64,000 nt of DNA, taken from NCBI RefSeq assembly GCF_001592205.1, contig NZ_BCWM01000004.1, positions 124,001 to 188,000 of the forward strand, given 5' to 3'. The notes beneath the pieces were generated by a model. That model saw only the letters and a program-made list of their open reading frames with translations, ran no database searches and had not been told where the DNA came from. Made by a program: the position numbers and the translations under genes. Each line of letters opens with the position of its first letter. Position 1 is the stretch's first letter. This document shows, in pieces, positions 52,076 to 60,919 of the stretch. Source of the DNA: Brevundimonas vesicularis NBRC 12165. Lineage in GTDB: Bacteria > Pseudomonadota > Alphaproteobacteria > Caulobacterales > Caulobacteraceae.

Positions 52076-53048
52076 GCCAGACCTCCGTCACACGGAAGCG
52101 CCCGTCGACCTTCTTCATCTGGATGACGACGTCGACGAGCAGATGCAGCAGGGCGCGGATGTCCTCGCGCGGCAGGTCGCGCCCGCCTTCGGACTCCCGC
52201 ACCAGCAGGGTGAGCTGCTCGAAGGCCAGGGCGGCGGAATCCGCATGCACCGTGGTGATCGAGCCCGGGTGCCCCGAGTTGACGTTGCGCAGATAGAAGA
52301 AGGCCGTGCCGTCGCGGAGTTCCTGCAGCAGGATGCGGTCCGGCCGCATGCGCAGGGCGCTTTCCAGAAGCTGTTTCGGACCGATCCGGGCCAGGCCCTG
52401 TCCGTCCTTGGAATAGACCAGGTGGACGACGTTGCGATGCGGCACGACGAACTCGCGGGTGTCCTCGATGGTCAGCAGCCGCTCATGGTCCGGGATCAGT
52501 TCGATCAACCCCTTGGCCAGGGTCGTCTTGCCCGAGCCGGTTGCGCCGGAGATCAGGATGTTGCGCCGGGCCGTGACCGCCAGGGTCAGAAAGCCGGACC
52601 AGTCGCCGGCCTGCCGCAGACGAACCAGTTCCGCGTCGACGAGATCCGTGGCGTCCGTCTGGGCGTCGGCGACCTCGTCGAACAGACCGGCCGCCGCGAA
52701 CTCCTTCAGGCCCAGACGTCGCCGCGACGGCTTTCTCAGGGTGAGGGAGAGGCCCCCGTCCGCCGCCACCGGCGGCAGGACGATCTGGCAGCGCACGTCG
52801 CCGGGCAGGGTGGTCGAGCAGATCGGTTGCTCGGGTCCAACGTCCTGACGGGTGTAGGCCGCGGCGGCCACCGCCAGGGTGCGCAGCCACGCCTCGGTCA
52901 GTTCGGGCGCCTCGGCCCAGCGCCAGGTCCCGTCCGCCTCGACGCCGACCTCGCCCGGCCGGTTGATGACGACCTCGGTCACGGTCGCCGGCTCGAGGAA
53001 GGGGCGCAGGGGCGCGAGGTAGTGATCCAGGACCGAGGTGTCATCCAT
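52041..53048 (-). CDS. virB11: VirB11 secretion ATPase
   Basis: 335 residues. N-terminal domain (VTEVVINRPGEVGVEADGTW), Walker A ILISGATGSGKTTLAKGL, Asp box LTIEDTREFV, Walker B LRMRPDRILLQELRDGTAFFYLRNVNSGHPGSITTVHADS. Hexameric cytoplasmic ATPase at the channel base. One-base overlap with virB10. Confidence 0.94.
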   Translation of the reverse strand: MDDTSVLDHYLAPLRPFLEPATVTEVVINRPGEVGVEADGTWRWAEAPELTEAWLRTLAVAAAAYTRQDVGPEQPICSTTLPGDVRCQIVLPPVAADGGLSLTLRKPSRRRLGLKEFAAAGLFDEVADAQTDATDLVDAELVRLRQAGDWSGFLTLAVTARRNILISGATGSGKTTLAKGLIELIPDHERLLTIEDTREFVVPHRNVVHLVYSKDGQGLARIGPKQLLESALRMRPDRILLQELRDGTAFFYLRNVNSGHPGSITTVHADSAALAFEQLTLLVRESEGGRDLPREDIRALLHLLVDVVIQMKKVDGRFRVTEVWHDPDRKRQPGG

Positions 53049-54169
53049 CAGCGAGGCCGCAGCCGATAAACCCCGGAGAAATCCAGGTCCTGGGCGACGA
53101 AGATCGACACCTCCGCGCCCTGGCCCTTGCGCAGCGTGGGCGGGATCTCGACCGAGCCCTGTAGGGCGACGCTGGCGGCGTCGGACGGCAGGCGGGCGGT
53201 GGAGGATGCGCCGTCGTTCCGGCCCGCGGCGGCATGGACGCCGTCGTCGACGATGGAAAGCAGCAGGGCGCCGCCGAACCGGTCCCAGAAATGAGTGTCG
53301 ACCACGCCGTCGAATCCTGACCGGCCGAGGGCGTCGGCGGCCGGCGAGGCGAGCGCGACGGCGACCCCGGTCGGCGTCACCGCCCGGGTCCAGAGCACGA
53401 ACAGCCGGCGGCGGCCCTGCTGAAGACCGCCGCGATACTCGCCCAGAACCCGGGTGCCGCGCTCCAGCAACACCACGGCGCCGTTGTCGGACCAGACGTC
53501 ACGCGGCAGGACGCAGGTCACATAGCCGGGCGTGGTGCTGTCCAGGGCCGTTTGCAGGACGCAGGGCACGCTGGTCCCCGCCGTGACCAGCAGGTTGCGG
53601 TCGGGCAGGCGGCCGGCGCGGGTCTGGCCCACGGGCGTGAGCTGACGGAGTTGGTCGAGCGACGTCGGCTCGCCCGGAGGCGCCGCCGTCGTCGAGATCG
53701 GCGGCGGGCCAGATTGGCCGCCGGCCCGGCTATAGGCGAGCACGGGCGCGCGTCGGGCGCTCTCGGCCAGGGCGTGCTGCTGTTCCGCCGGACTGGGGCC
53801 GGATCGGGGTGGGGGTTCGCCCCGGGGCGCGGCTTCCAGAGGCGGGATGGCGTCGTCGTCGGTCAGGGCGGGCGCGTTCGGATCGAAGGCGGCCTCGCTG
53901 AGCAGAGGCGGCGCTTCACGGCGAGCAGGCTCGAAGGGCGTCGTTTGCCGGGCCGGTTCGTCGCGACGGGACGGCCCGCCGCGCTCGGCGTCGCCGCGAT
54001 CCCAGCTGGCGATCAGAAAGACGCCGCAGCCGACGGCCAGGGCGGCCAGGGTGATGAGCTTGCCCTGCCGTCCGCCGAACCGGCCGGCGATCGGCGAGAC
54101 GCCGCGATCGCCGGGAGCGGCGGGGGGAGGCGGCGCGTCAGCGGGCGGCATGGGATCGGGCGCGGTCAT
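53048..54169 (-). CDS. virB10: VirB10 channel scaffold
   Basis: 373 residues. One N-terminal membrane helix (KLITLAALAVGCGVFLIASW), a long Pro-rich periplasmic linker, and the conserved C-terminal barrel: RNLLVTAGTSVPCVLQTALDS, GYVTCVLPRDVWSDNGAVVLLERGTRVLGEY and RFGGALLLSIVDDG. Spans both membranes and senses ATPase energy. ATGA overlap with virB9. Confidence 0.94.
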   Translation of the reverse strand: MTAPDPMPPADAPPPPAAPGDRGVSPIAGRFGGRQGKLITLAALAVGCGVFLIASWDRGDAERGGPSRRDEPARQTTPFEPARREAPPLLSEAAFDPNAPALTDDDAIPPLEAAPRGEPPPRSGPSPAEQQHALAESARRAPVLAYSRAGGQSGPPPISTTAAPPGEPTSLDQLRQLTPVGQTRAGRLPDRNLLVTAGTSVPCVLQTALDSTTPGYVTCVLPRDVWSDNGAVVLLERGTRVLGEYRGGLQQGRRRLFVLWTRAVTPTGVAVALASPAADALGRSGFDGVVDTHFWDRFGGALLLSIVDDGVHAAAGRNDGASSTARLPSDAASVALQGSVEIPPTLRKGQGAEVSIFVAQDLDFSGVYRLRPR

Positions 54170-54993
54170 GACCGGCCTCCGAGGGGGCCGCGGTCGACGG
54201 CCGGAGAGGCCGTGCCCGTGCCCACCGCGACGCCGCGGGCGTCATAGGCGTCGTTGAACAGGCACAGCACCAACTGCCCCCGCCGCAGCCGCAGACCGCG
54301 CGTCACGCCGTGGATGACGACGAACTCGCCGCGCACGTCATAGGGGATGAGGCGTTCCGCCCCGTCCTCCCCGACCTCGAACACGGCCGGCAGGGGTTGG
54401 ACGCCGGGGAAGCGCAGCACGGTGAAACGACCGTTGTCGCTGACCTCGCTCGGCTGCAGGGCGGCGTCGCCCTGGGCCGACCAAGCCAGATTGCGGGTCC
54501 CTTCGACCACGCCGCGCTCCAGTTCCAGTCCGATGAGACGCTGCTCCACCGCCTCGGCCTGGACGGCCAGCGCCCGGGCCGCCTCGGCCTGATCGTCGGC
54601 CGGGTAGCGGAACCGGACCTGATAGGCGATCGCGGACCGGTCGCCGGGCTCGCGGGCGACGAGCTCGAAGGCGTAGTGGCGGATCACGCCGGCGCGCTCG
54701 GTGACGACCAGCAGGTTGGTCGCCTGATGGCGCTCGCGCGGCTTGAGGAACAGCACTGACCCTTCCGCAGCCACCTCCCAGGCGACGCTGTCGCCGATCG
54801 CGGCGTGTCGGATGGTCTCGTCCGGCGAGAACACGATCTGGGTCGCCGTCCGGAACGCTCCGGCGATCCGGTAGACGGCCGCCGGATCATAGGCGAGTTC
54901 GCGAATGCGCGGGTCCAGAGGGGCCTGCGCCGCGACCGGGGATGCGAGGGCGAGGCCGGCGGCCAGGGCCAGCAGGGACAGGGAGCGTCTCAT
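54166..54993 (-). CDS. virB9: VirB9 outer-membrane core protein
   Basis: 275 residues. Signal peptide (LSLLALAAGLALASPVAA), DPRIRELAYDPAAVYRIAGAFRTATQIVFSPDETI as the N-terminal beta domain, TNLLVVTERAGVIRHYAFEL, and a C-terminal domain with DNGRFTVLRFPGVQPLPAVFEVGEDGAERLI, all usual for VirB9. Forms the outer ring with VirB10 and VirB7. ATGA overlaps on both sides. Confidence 0.93.
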   Translation of the reverse strand: MRRSLSLLALAAGLALASPVAAQAPLDPRIRELAYDPAAVYRIAGAFRTATQIVFSPDETIRHAAIGDSVAWEVAAEGSVLFLKPRERHQATNLLVVTERAGVIRHYAFELVAREPGDRSAIAYQVRFRYPADDQAEAARALAVQAEAVEQRLIGLELERGVVEGTRNLAWSAQGDAALQPSEVSDNGRFTVLRFPGVQPLPAVFEVGEDGAERLIPYDVRGEFVVIHGVTRGLRLRRGQLVLCLFNDAYDARGVAVGTGTASPAVDRGPLGGRS

Positions 54994-55673
54994 CGGATGA
55001 CCTCAGGATCGGCGCGGTAGGAGGTCACCTGGAAGCCGAGGGGATTCCTCAGCCGGTCCGGTTCCGACATCGGCGCGCGGGTGTAGGTAAAGGCGATGGT
55101 GGCGATCCAGTCGCTCTCCACCGTCTGCTGGGCCTGGCGGACCGTGCGGTGGAAGCGGACGTTGGCGACGCCGTCGTTGATGAAGCCGATGGCGCGGATC
55201 GAGATGACGGCCTCGCCGTCGCGGCCATAGAGGTTCTGCGGGCTGTCGGGATTGGAGCCGCGGAACAGATCGGCCCAGCGCCGCTGTTCAGCCGGCGCCG
55301 ACAGGATGGAGACCAGACGGAAGGCGTCCTCGGCGGCCGGGTCGAGGTAGCCCTCGCGCTGGCGTACATACTGGCCGAGGAAGTATTTGCTGACCGCCTC
55401 GTCGTAGTGGACCGGCCCGTCCTCGGCCGAGAGGCCGCGCACGACATCGACCGCGCCGGTCGTCCGGTCCACCCGGATGACGAAGGGTTCGGTGGATTTC
55501 AGCGGCGTCAGCATCGCCACCGCGCCGGTCGCGATCACCGCCAGACCCGTGGCCAGCGCCGCCGCCGACCAGGCGAGGCGGCGGGACCGGAGCGCCGCGG
55601 CCAGACGATCCTGGTCCCAGCGCCGCGCCTCGGTGAAATAGCGCTTCAGTTCGGAGGAAGGGACGCCGCTCAT
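54990..55673 (-). CDS. virB8: VirB8 inner-membrane assembly factor
   Basis: 227 residues. Cytoplasmic N-terminus, one helix (AAALATGLAVIATGAVAML), and a periplasmic NTF2-like domain: FVIRVDRTTGAVDVVRGL, YFLGQYVRQREGYLDPAAEDAF, VISIRAIGFINDGVANVRFHR. Standard size and order. Confidence 0.92.
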   Translation of the reverse strand: MSGVPSSELKRYFTEARRWDQDRLAAALRSRRLAWSAAALATGLAVIATGAVAMLTPLKSTEPFVIRVDRTTGAVDVVRGLSAEDGPVHYDEAVSKYFLGQYVRQREGYLDPAAEDAFRLVSILSAPAEQRRWADLFRGSNPDSPQNLYGRDGEAVISIRAIGFINDGVANVRFHRTVRQAQQTVESDWIATIAFTYTRAPMSEPDRLRNPLGFQVTSYRADPEVIR

Positions 55674-55870
55674 GCGCAGCCTCCTGTTCCGGCGTCGGGA
55701 CCGGCGGCGGCCTCGGCCGGTCGTGGTTCGGCGTGCGGCGCAAGCACCGAGCCGTGGGGATTAGCCGGCCGCCGGGCGGAGCCGTCGCAGGTCGGCAGGG
55801 CGGGATCGCCCCGGTGGGCGCAGGCGCCCAGCAGCATCAGGCCGGCGAGCAGGAGGGAGCGGTGGGTCAT
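55670..55870 (-). CDS. virB7: VirB7-like small lipoprotein
   Basis: 66 residues with signal HRSLLLAGLMLLGACAHRG; lipobox L-G-A-C. The mature part is short and Pro/Ala-rich with further Cys that could pair with VirB9. Identified by size, lipobox and position between virB6 and virB8. Confidence 0.75.
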   Translation of the reverse strand: MTHRSLLLAGLMLLGACAHRGDPALPTCDGSARRPANPHGSVLAPHAEPRPAEAAAGPDAGTGGCA

Positions 55871-55871
55871 G

Positions 55872-56792
55872 TCAGGCGCCTCTCGGTCGAATGGAGCCGC
55901 CGCCCCTGGGCGGTTGGCGGCTGGCTTCTTGCGGACCCTTGGTGCGGCCCGAGCCGCTCCCGCCCAGGGCCGCGGCGTTGGCGAAGTCGGCGAGGCCGGC
56001 GCTGGCGCCGCCCGCGATGCCGGCGGCGATGGCCGGGGTCTGAAGGAAGAAGATCGCCCCCAGCAGGCACAGGGCGATGAAGATCAGCCCGCCGATCATC
56101 GGGTCGGCCCCCTGGATCGCGCCCCACTGGTCGCGCACGAGCGACAGGACGAGCTGGAAGATGACGATGATCAGGGCGAACAGGACGAGGTAGTTCACCG
56201 CCTGGCTGAGCCAGCCGAAGAAGAAGCGGCGGGTGGCGTCGAACAGGGCGCAGGCGATGAAGATGGGGCCGAGGGTGACGAGCAGGGCCAGGGCCAGCTT
56301 GGCCACCAGAACCACCCCAAAGCCGAGGGCGGCGGCCAGGGCGCCGATGATGAAGACGGCGGCCGAGACGACCCAAGGGCCCGGATTGAAGGCGGAGCCC
56401 TCGCGCGAGATGTCCTCGCCCAGCCAGGCCGCATAGGCGAAGAACTGGTCGAAGGCCGCGCCGACGCTGGGGGTGTCCGCGCCGCTGACCGCCCGGGTGA
56501 GGGCGTTGGGCAGGCCGGTGAACAGCGGCTCGGTGACGAAGGTGGAATAGGCGGCCGTGGTCGCCAGCAGATAGAGGAAGGCGAGCTTCAGCGAGCGGAC
56601 CGCGAAGTCCATCACCGGTTCGCTGATCGCGCCCCTCAGGATGGCGACGCCGTAGAGCACGACATAGAGGACCAGGGCGATGCGCAGCGGTCCCTCGACC
56701 TCGGCGATCACAGACGACAGACGGTCGCCGAGGAAGACGTTGAGCCGTTCGTCGATGAAGTCGTAGCTGGGTTCGAAGACGCGAAAGCTCAT
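55872..56792 (-). CDS. virB6: VirB6 polytopic channel protein
   Basis: 306 residues with about six membrane helices. IALVLYVVLYGVAILRGAISEPVMDFAVRSLKLAFLYLL and ALALLVTLGPIFIACALFDATRRFFFGWLSQAVNYLVLFAL are the typical VirB6/TrbL blocks. Forms the inner-membrane part of the DNA path. Gly/Arg-rich C-terminal tail. Confidence 0.9.
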   Translation of the reverse strand: MSFRVFEPSYDFIDERLNVFLGDRLSSVIAEVEGPLRIALVLYVVLYGVAILRGAISEPVMDFAVRSLKLAFLYLLATTAAYSTFVTEPLFTGLPNALTRAVSGADTPSVGAAFDQFFAYAAWLGEDISREGSAFNPGPWVVSAAVFIIGALAAALGFGVVLVAKLALALLVTLGPIFIACALFDATRRFFFGWLSQAVNYLVLFALIIVIFQLVLSLVRDQWGAIQGADPMIGGLIFIALCLLGAIFFLQTPAIAAGIAGGASAGLADFANAAALGGSGSGRTKGPQEASRQPPRGGGSIRPRGA

Positions 56793-56803
56793 CGTCGGGA
56801 TCC

Positions 56804-57019
56804 TCAGAAGGCCCGCTCATAGACGCGCATCCGCGCCTGCCGACGCGCTTCGGCCAGGCCCTGACGCGCCGCTTCGCATTCGCGCTCGGCTCGACCGGCG
56901 TCGCACGCCGCCACGACCGCTTCGGCCGCGTCGGGATCGGCGGCGAAGTCTTCGGCCGTTCGCTCGGGCGACCCGCAGCCGACCAGGCCGAGGGCGACGA
57001 GCAGGGCGGATCGTCTCAC
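56804..57019 (-). CDS. EexN-like lipoprotein, probable entry exclusion
   Basis: 71 residues with GTG start overlapping the virB5 stop (GTGA). Signal RRSALLVALGLVGCGS with lipobox L-V-G-C. The mature part (ADPDAAEAVVAACDAGRAERECEAARQGLAEARR) matches EexN-type exclusion lipoproteins in Cys pattern. Its last residues, RMRVYERAF, nearly repeat those of VirB5 (RMTVYERAFQ). Position between virB5 and virB6 is the usual eex place. Confidence 0.72.
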   Translation of the reverse strand: MRRSALLVALGLVGCGSPERTAEDFAADPDAAEAVVAACDAGRAERECEAARQGLAEARRQARMRVYERAF

Positions 57020-57744
57020 TGGAACGCCCTCTCATAGACTGTCATGCGCGCCGCCCGGGCGGCTTCCGCCCGCTCGCGGGCGCGTTGCTCCTCGAGCCGA
57101 GCTTCGGCGGCTTGGGTCAGGGCCAGACCCTGCAGCCGCACCTGTTCGTTCTGGATCATCGCCTGTTCGGCCGCGAGGCGGGCTTCGAGATCCAGGACGG
57201 CGCGGGCGTTGGGCGCGGTGTCGAGAGCGGACCGGAGCGTCTCCAGACCCTGCAGACGCCGGTCCGCGGCGCCGGCCACCGCCTCACCGACGGCGAGGTC
57301 CCGCGCGGTGCGGGCGCCGGCGCGTTCGAGGCTGTCGCGGTAATAGGCCTCGGCCGGGTCGAGGTCGCCCGCCGGCGGCGTATAGAGCCGGGTGTCGCGG
57401 CGGATGGCGTCGGCGCGGTCGGCCAGGTCGCCGAGTGCCGACAGGTCGCCGTCGGCCGCGGCGCGAAGGGCGCGCATGTCCGGCAGCGGATTGCGCACCG
57501 TCGGCAAGCCGAGCTCGCCGGCCAGGGCGTTGACGCCGGACAGGTCGTTCAGGCTGTCGAACAGCTGCCGGCCCTGTTCGACCTGGGTCTGCAGCGCCCT
57601 CAGCTGGTCTAGCGTCGTGCGCGCCTCCTCGATCATCTGGGCCAGGGCCCGGGGATCGTGGACGATCTGCTGGGCCTGGACCGTCGGGGCGACGGCGAGG
57701 GCGAATGCGGCCGCCGCCGCGGCGAAGGGAATGCCGGCTCTCAT
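57016..57744 (-). CDS. virB5: VirB5-like minor pilus component
   Basis: 242 residues. Signal peptide (GIPFAAAAAAFALAVAPTVQAQQ), then long helices: IVHDPRALAQMIEEARTTLDQLRALQTQVEQ and many Ala/Glu/Arg heptads to the end, as in VirB5/TrbJ. Sits at the pilus tip in known systems. ATGA overlap with virB4. Confidence 0.85.
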   Translation of the reverse strand: MRAGIPFAAAAAAFALAVAPTVQAQQIVHDPRALAQMIEEARTTLDQLRALQTQVEQGRQLFDSLNDLSGVNALAGELGLPTVRNPLPDMRALRAAADGDLSALGDLADRADAIRRDTRLYTPPAGDLDPAEAYYRDSLERAGARTARDLAVGEAVAGAADRRLQGLETLRSALDTAPNARAVLDLEARLAAEQAMIQNEQVRLQGLALTQAAEARLEEQRARERAEAARAARMTVYERAFQ

Positions 57745-60116
57745 AGGAACCTCCTCTGGTCATGGAAGGGATCGCGCCAGCGCGCGTAGTCGTCGCCGAC
57801 CTCGGCGCGCAGCCGGTCGAGCAGGGCGGTGGTCTCGGTGCGGCCGGACAGGATCGACAGGGCGTCGTCCATGCCGCCGAGGTCCAACTCGACGACCACG
57901 CTGTCGTGGCCCTGCTTGACCAGGAAGCGGTGCGACTCCGGGGTGAGGACCTCGCGGACGAGACGGAACTCCTCCTGGGTCAGGCCGAAGCCGTCGACAT
58001 AGTCGCGCGCCTGACCGTGGGCGTTGGGCAGGAAGATCTTGGTCGCGCACTGCTCGAGGATGGCGTGGGCGATCGGGGATCGCAGGGCGTCGGCGGGCGA
58101 CTGGGTGCCGAACACCATGAAGGCGTTCTGCTTGCGCCAGGTCTTGAGCCCGTCCTGGGCGAGATCGGTGAAGGCCGGGTCGCCCAGCACCTTCCAGAAC
58201 TCGTCGATGTCGAGGACGAGGCGGCGACCGTCGACCCGCTCGGCGATGCGATGGAACAGGTACAGCATCGCCGGCGTGCGAACCTCGTCGTGGTCCAGCA
58301 CCTGGGTGATGTCGAAACCGGCGAAGCGGGCCTCCAGACTGAGGGCGTCCTCATCGTTGTCGAGCACCCAGCCGAGCGGGCCGCCCCTTTGCCAGCGCTC
58401 CAGCCGAGCGCTCACGCCGCCGGCGTCGCCCTGACCGAGGAGGCTGCGCAGGGCGGCGATGGAGCGACGCTCGCGCGGCAAGGCCTCCAGAGCGGCGACG
58501 CCCTGGTCTATGGCGCGGGCCTCGGGTACGGTCAGGGTCTCGTTCGGGCGGGCGACGAGGGCCCGGACGAGCCGGACCAGGAAGGCGCGGTTGGCGGGGC
58601 TGGGGTCGAGCGCCTTGAACGGGGCGAAGCCGGTCGGCTCGCCGTTGCGCAGGGCGAGGTAGGTTCCGCCGCAGGCGCGGACGAAGATCTCGGCGCCCCG
58701 GTCCTTGTCGATGAACAGCTGCTGGGCGTCGAACCGCTCCAACTGCGCCAGCATGAAGTTCTGGACGACGGTCTTGCCCGATCCGGACGGTCCGCAGATG
58801 AAGGTGTGGCCCAGATCGCCGACATGGAAGTGGAACCAGAAGGGCGAACCGGCCGTGGTGCGCAGCACGGCGACGGCCTCGCCCCAGTGATTGCCGTGGG
58901 CCTTGCCGACGGGATGGGCGTGGAACGGCGCCAGGGCCGCGAAATTGCGCGAGGTGATGGCGGCGGGCCGGGTGCGGCGGGCGAAGGCTCCGGGGAACTG
59001 GGACCAGAAGGCGGCTTCCAGCCCCAGATCCTCGCGCGCGACGACCAGGCCGGAGTCCGCGAGGATGGCGCGGGCCTTGGACAGATGCTCCGCCAGCGCG
59101 GTCGGCGTGTCGCCGTGGACGAGGATCGAGGCCTGATGCTCGCCCATGACGAAGCGGTTGCTGACGAGATCGTCCAGCGCGTCGGACAGGCCGGTGATCT
59201 GGGAGGCCGCGCGGTCGCGCGCCGAGACCATCTGGTTCTGCTTGCGCTCCATCACCGCCCGGGCCGAGGCCTTGGACAGGAAGGCGAAGGACTGGCTGAT
59301 CACGAAGCCGAAGCGGACGCTCAGCAGGTCGTCCCACAGTCCGGGCCGGGTCGTCGCCGGATACTCCTTGATGGCCAGGACGCCGGCGTAGCGCGCATCG
59401 GCCGCGTCGCGCAGCTCGAGGGTCTCGCGACCGAAGATGGCGCGCACGGTGTAGACCGCCGAGCCGAGGTGGCCGAACACGATCGGGACCGGCGACCGGC
59501 GTCCGGTCAAGACGAGCCGCATGACCTCCATCGGCTCGGAGAACCACAGGCCGTCGCGTTCGTAGAGACCGAGCCGGCGCGGCGCGTACCGCCCAAGGTA
59601 CTGGGCCAGGTCGCGCCCGGCCTCCTCGAGGCGCCGGATATGGGCGACCTCGACCTCGCCGTCGCTGCGGCGCGCCGCCTTCAGGCGTTTCGCGAGCGCC
59701 GCGGCCCGGTCGCCCGCGTCGCGACCCGGATGAAGGACGAGGGTGACGAACAGCTCGTTGATCCAGAGCTGCCGGCGCGCGACCCGATGGTCGTAGAGGG
59801 CGCCGAGTTCGCCGGCGAAGGTCGATCGAAACCCGGAGGAGCGTTCCAGCTCCACCGGACGCCGGACCACATGATGCCAGACCGCCAGCCGGTCGTCGGC
59901 GAGATTGCGCCAGGCCTGGTTGAGCTTGACGTGCCAGTCGTTGAGGTCCCGGGCGTCGGCGGTCTCGAAGCTGGCTCCGTCGATCTGGAACACCATCATC
60001 AGGGCGCCGCTGTCGAGCGTGACCACATGGTCGGAGACATGACGCGCATAGGGCAGGTGCGGCCGGGCGTCGGCCTCCCGCCGCAGGCGCGCCGGAGGAA
60101 CCCCGCCCTCAGCCAC
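57741..60116 (-). CDS. virB4: VirB4 transport ATPase
   Basis: 791 residues with GTG start overlapping virB3 by 8 bp. Walker A FICGPSGSGKTVVQNFML in the middle, Walker B RLVLDIDEFWKVL, then FMVFGTQSPADALRSPIAHAILEQCATKIFLPN, all classic for VirB4. The N-terminal CagE/TrbE domain is complete. Powers pilus assembly and transfer. Confidence 0.95.
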   Translation of the reverse strand: MAEGGVPPARLRREADARPHLPYARHVSDHVVTLDSGALMMVFQIDGASFETADARDLNDWHVKLNQAWRNLADDRLAVWHHVVRRPVELERSSGFRSTFAGELGALYDHRVARRQLWINELFVTLVLHPGRDAGDRAAALAKRLKAARRSDGEVEVAHIRRLEEAGRDLAQYLGRYAPRRLGLYERDGLWFSEPMEVMRLVLTGRRSPVPIVFGHLGSAVYTVRAIFGRETLELRDAADARYAGVLAIKEYPATTRPGLWDDLLSVRFGFVISQSFAFLSKASARAVMERKQNQMVSARDRAASQITGLSDALDDLVSNRFVMGEHQASILVHGDTPTALAEHLSKARAILADSGLVVAREDLGLEAAFWSQFPGAFARRTRPAAITSRNFAALAPFHAHPVGKAHGNHWGEAVAVLRTTAGSPFWFHFHVGDLGHTFICGPSGSGKTVVQNFMLAQLERFDAQQLFIDKDRGAEIFVRACGGTYLALRNGEPTGFAPFKALDPSPANRAFLVRLVRALVARPNETLTVPEARAIDQGVAALEALPRERRSIAALRSLLGQGDAGGVSARLERWQRGGPLGWVLDNDEDALSLEARFAGFDITQVLDHDEVRTPAMLYLFHRIAERVDGRRLVLDIDEFWKVLGDPAFTDLAQDGLKTWRKQNAFMVFGTQSPADALRSPIAHAILEQCATKIFLPNAHGQARDYVDGFGLTQEEFRLVREVLTPESHRFLVKQGHDSVVVELDLGGMDDALSILSGRTETTALLDRLRAEVGDDYARWRDPFHDQRRFL

Positions 60117-60444
60117 GGGTCAGCTCCGCCAGGCGATAGCGGCGGACGAGGGGGAGGGGCGTCGCCGAACTCCCGCCCCAGAGGCCCGCATTGCGCGACC
60201 GGCCCTTGGTGTCGACATAGACGAAGAGGAGCCGGAAGGCGTTGTGGTCCGCCCGGCAGATCGCCCGGAAGACCAAATGCAGGGCCGGGGCGACGAGCAG
60301 ATAGAGCAGGCTGCCGCCGACGAGGAAGACGACGCCCGAGACGATGACGTTGACGCCCATGGCCTCCATGGGCACGCCCAGGATCATGGCCGGCCGCGTG
60401 CAGGCCAGGAACAGCGGGTCCTCGGTCAGACGTTCGTCAGCCAT
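60109..60444 (-). CDS. virB3: VirB3 inner-membrane protein
   Basis: 111 residues. LTEDPLFLACTRPAMILGVPMEAMGVNVIVSGVVFLVGGSLLYLLV is the VirB3 opening (P-L-F-x-G/A-x-T-R-P) with two helices; the tail is basic. Same order as in all VirB operons. Confidence 0.93.
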   Translation of the reverse strand: MADERLTEDPLFLACTRPAMILGVPMEAMGVNVIVSGVVFLVGGSLLYLLVAPALHLVFRAICRADHNAFRLLFVYVDTKGRSRNAGLWGGSSATPLPLVRRYRLAELTRG

Positions 60445-60619
60445 GATGACCTCCGGCGGACAGGCGCGACAGGGTCAGGGCGAGGGCGAGCCCCGAGGCG
60501 AGGCCGGCGAGGATCTGGGCGAACCGCGTGGGCGAGATCAGCTTCAGGCCGAGCATCAGGCACAGGGCCAGGACGATCGCGGCCGAAGCGACCGCCAGCC
60601 AGGGCAGGGTCGCCTCCAT
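60437..60619 (-). CDS. Extra 60-residue membrane protein between virB2 and virB3
   Basis: Two helices: LPWLAVASAAIVLALCLMLGL and FAQILAGLASGLALALTL, joined by a short KLISPTR loop; His-rich end (GGHHG). ATG overlaps the virB2 stop (ATGA) and its end overlaps virB3 by 8 bp, so it is translated in the operon. Not a standard VirB component. Could be a pilin-like or assembly subunit. Confidence 0.75.
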   Translation of the reverse strand: MEATLPWLAVASAAIVLALCLMLGLKLISPTRFAQILAGLASGLALALTLSRLSAGGHHG

Positions 60620-60918
60620 CACGCACCGCCAGTGATCAGGTTGACGATCTCGGCCGCGCCGAAGACCACGACGATGCCGAGCACGACGATCGCCGCCCGC
60701 CGCAGGTCGAACAGGCCGAACATCCACAGGATGCCGACGACCACGACCGCCAGCACGGCCAGAAGCCGGGCCGTGTTGCCGGTGAGCATGTCGACGACGT
60801 TCTGCAGAAGGCCTTCGACATTGGCCGAGGCGAAGGCGGGCTGGACCAGGACGAGGCTGGCGGCGAGGGCGATGGCGCCGGCGGCGCCGGCCCTGCGGAC
60901 GGTCGCGGATGCGGTCAT
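60619..60918 (-). CDS. virB2: VirB2 pilin
   Basis: 99 residues. Long signal sequence AAGAIALAASLVLVQPAFASA, then ANVEGLLQNVVDMLTGNTARLLAVLAVVVVGILWMFGLFDLRRAAIVVLGIVVVFGAAEIVNLI: two hydrophobic helices joined by a basic turn, the VirB2/TrbC pilin form. Main pilus subunit. Confidence 0.92.
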   Translation of the reverse strand: MTASATVRRAGAAGAIALAASLVLVQPAFASANVEGLLQNVVDMLTGNTARLLAVLAVVVVGILWMFGLFDLRRAAIVVLGIVVVFGAAEIVNLITGGA

Positions 60919-60919
60919 C

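Noticed and set aside
54942..56822. 626-codon plus-strand frame across virB8-virB6
   Set aside because: Antisense shadow; the minus strand has well-formed VirB proteins with ATGA overlaps.
57762..60347. 861-codon plus-strand frame
   Set aside because: Lies over virB4, which has all its motifs on the minus strand; low-complexity Gly/Gln/Glu composition.
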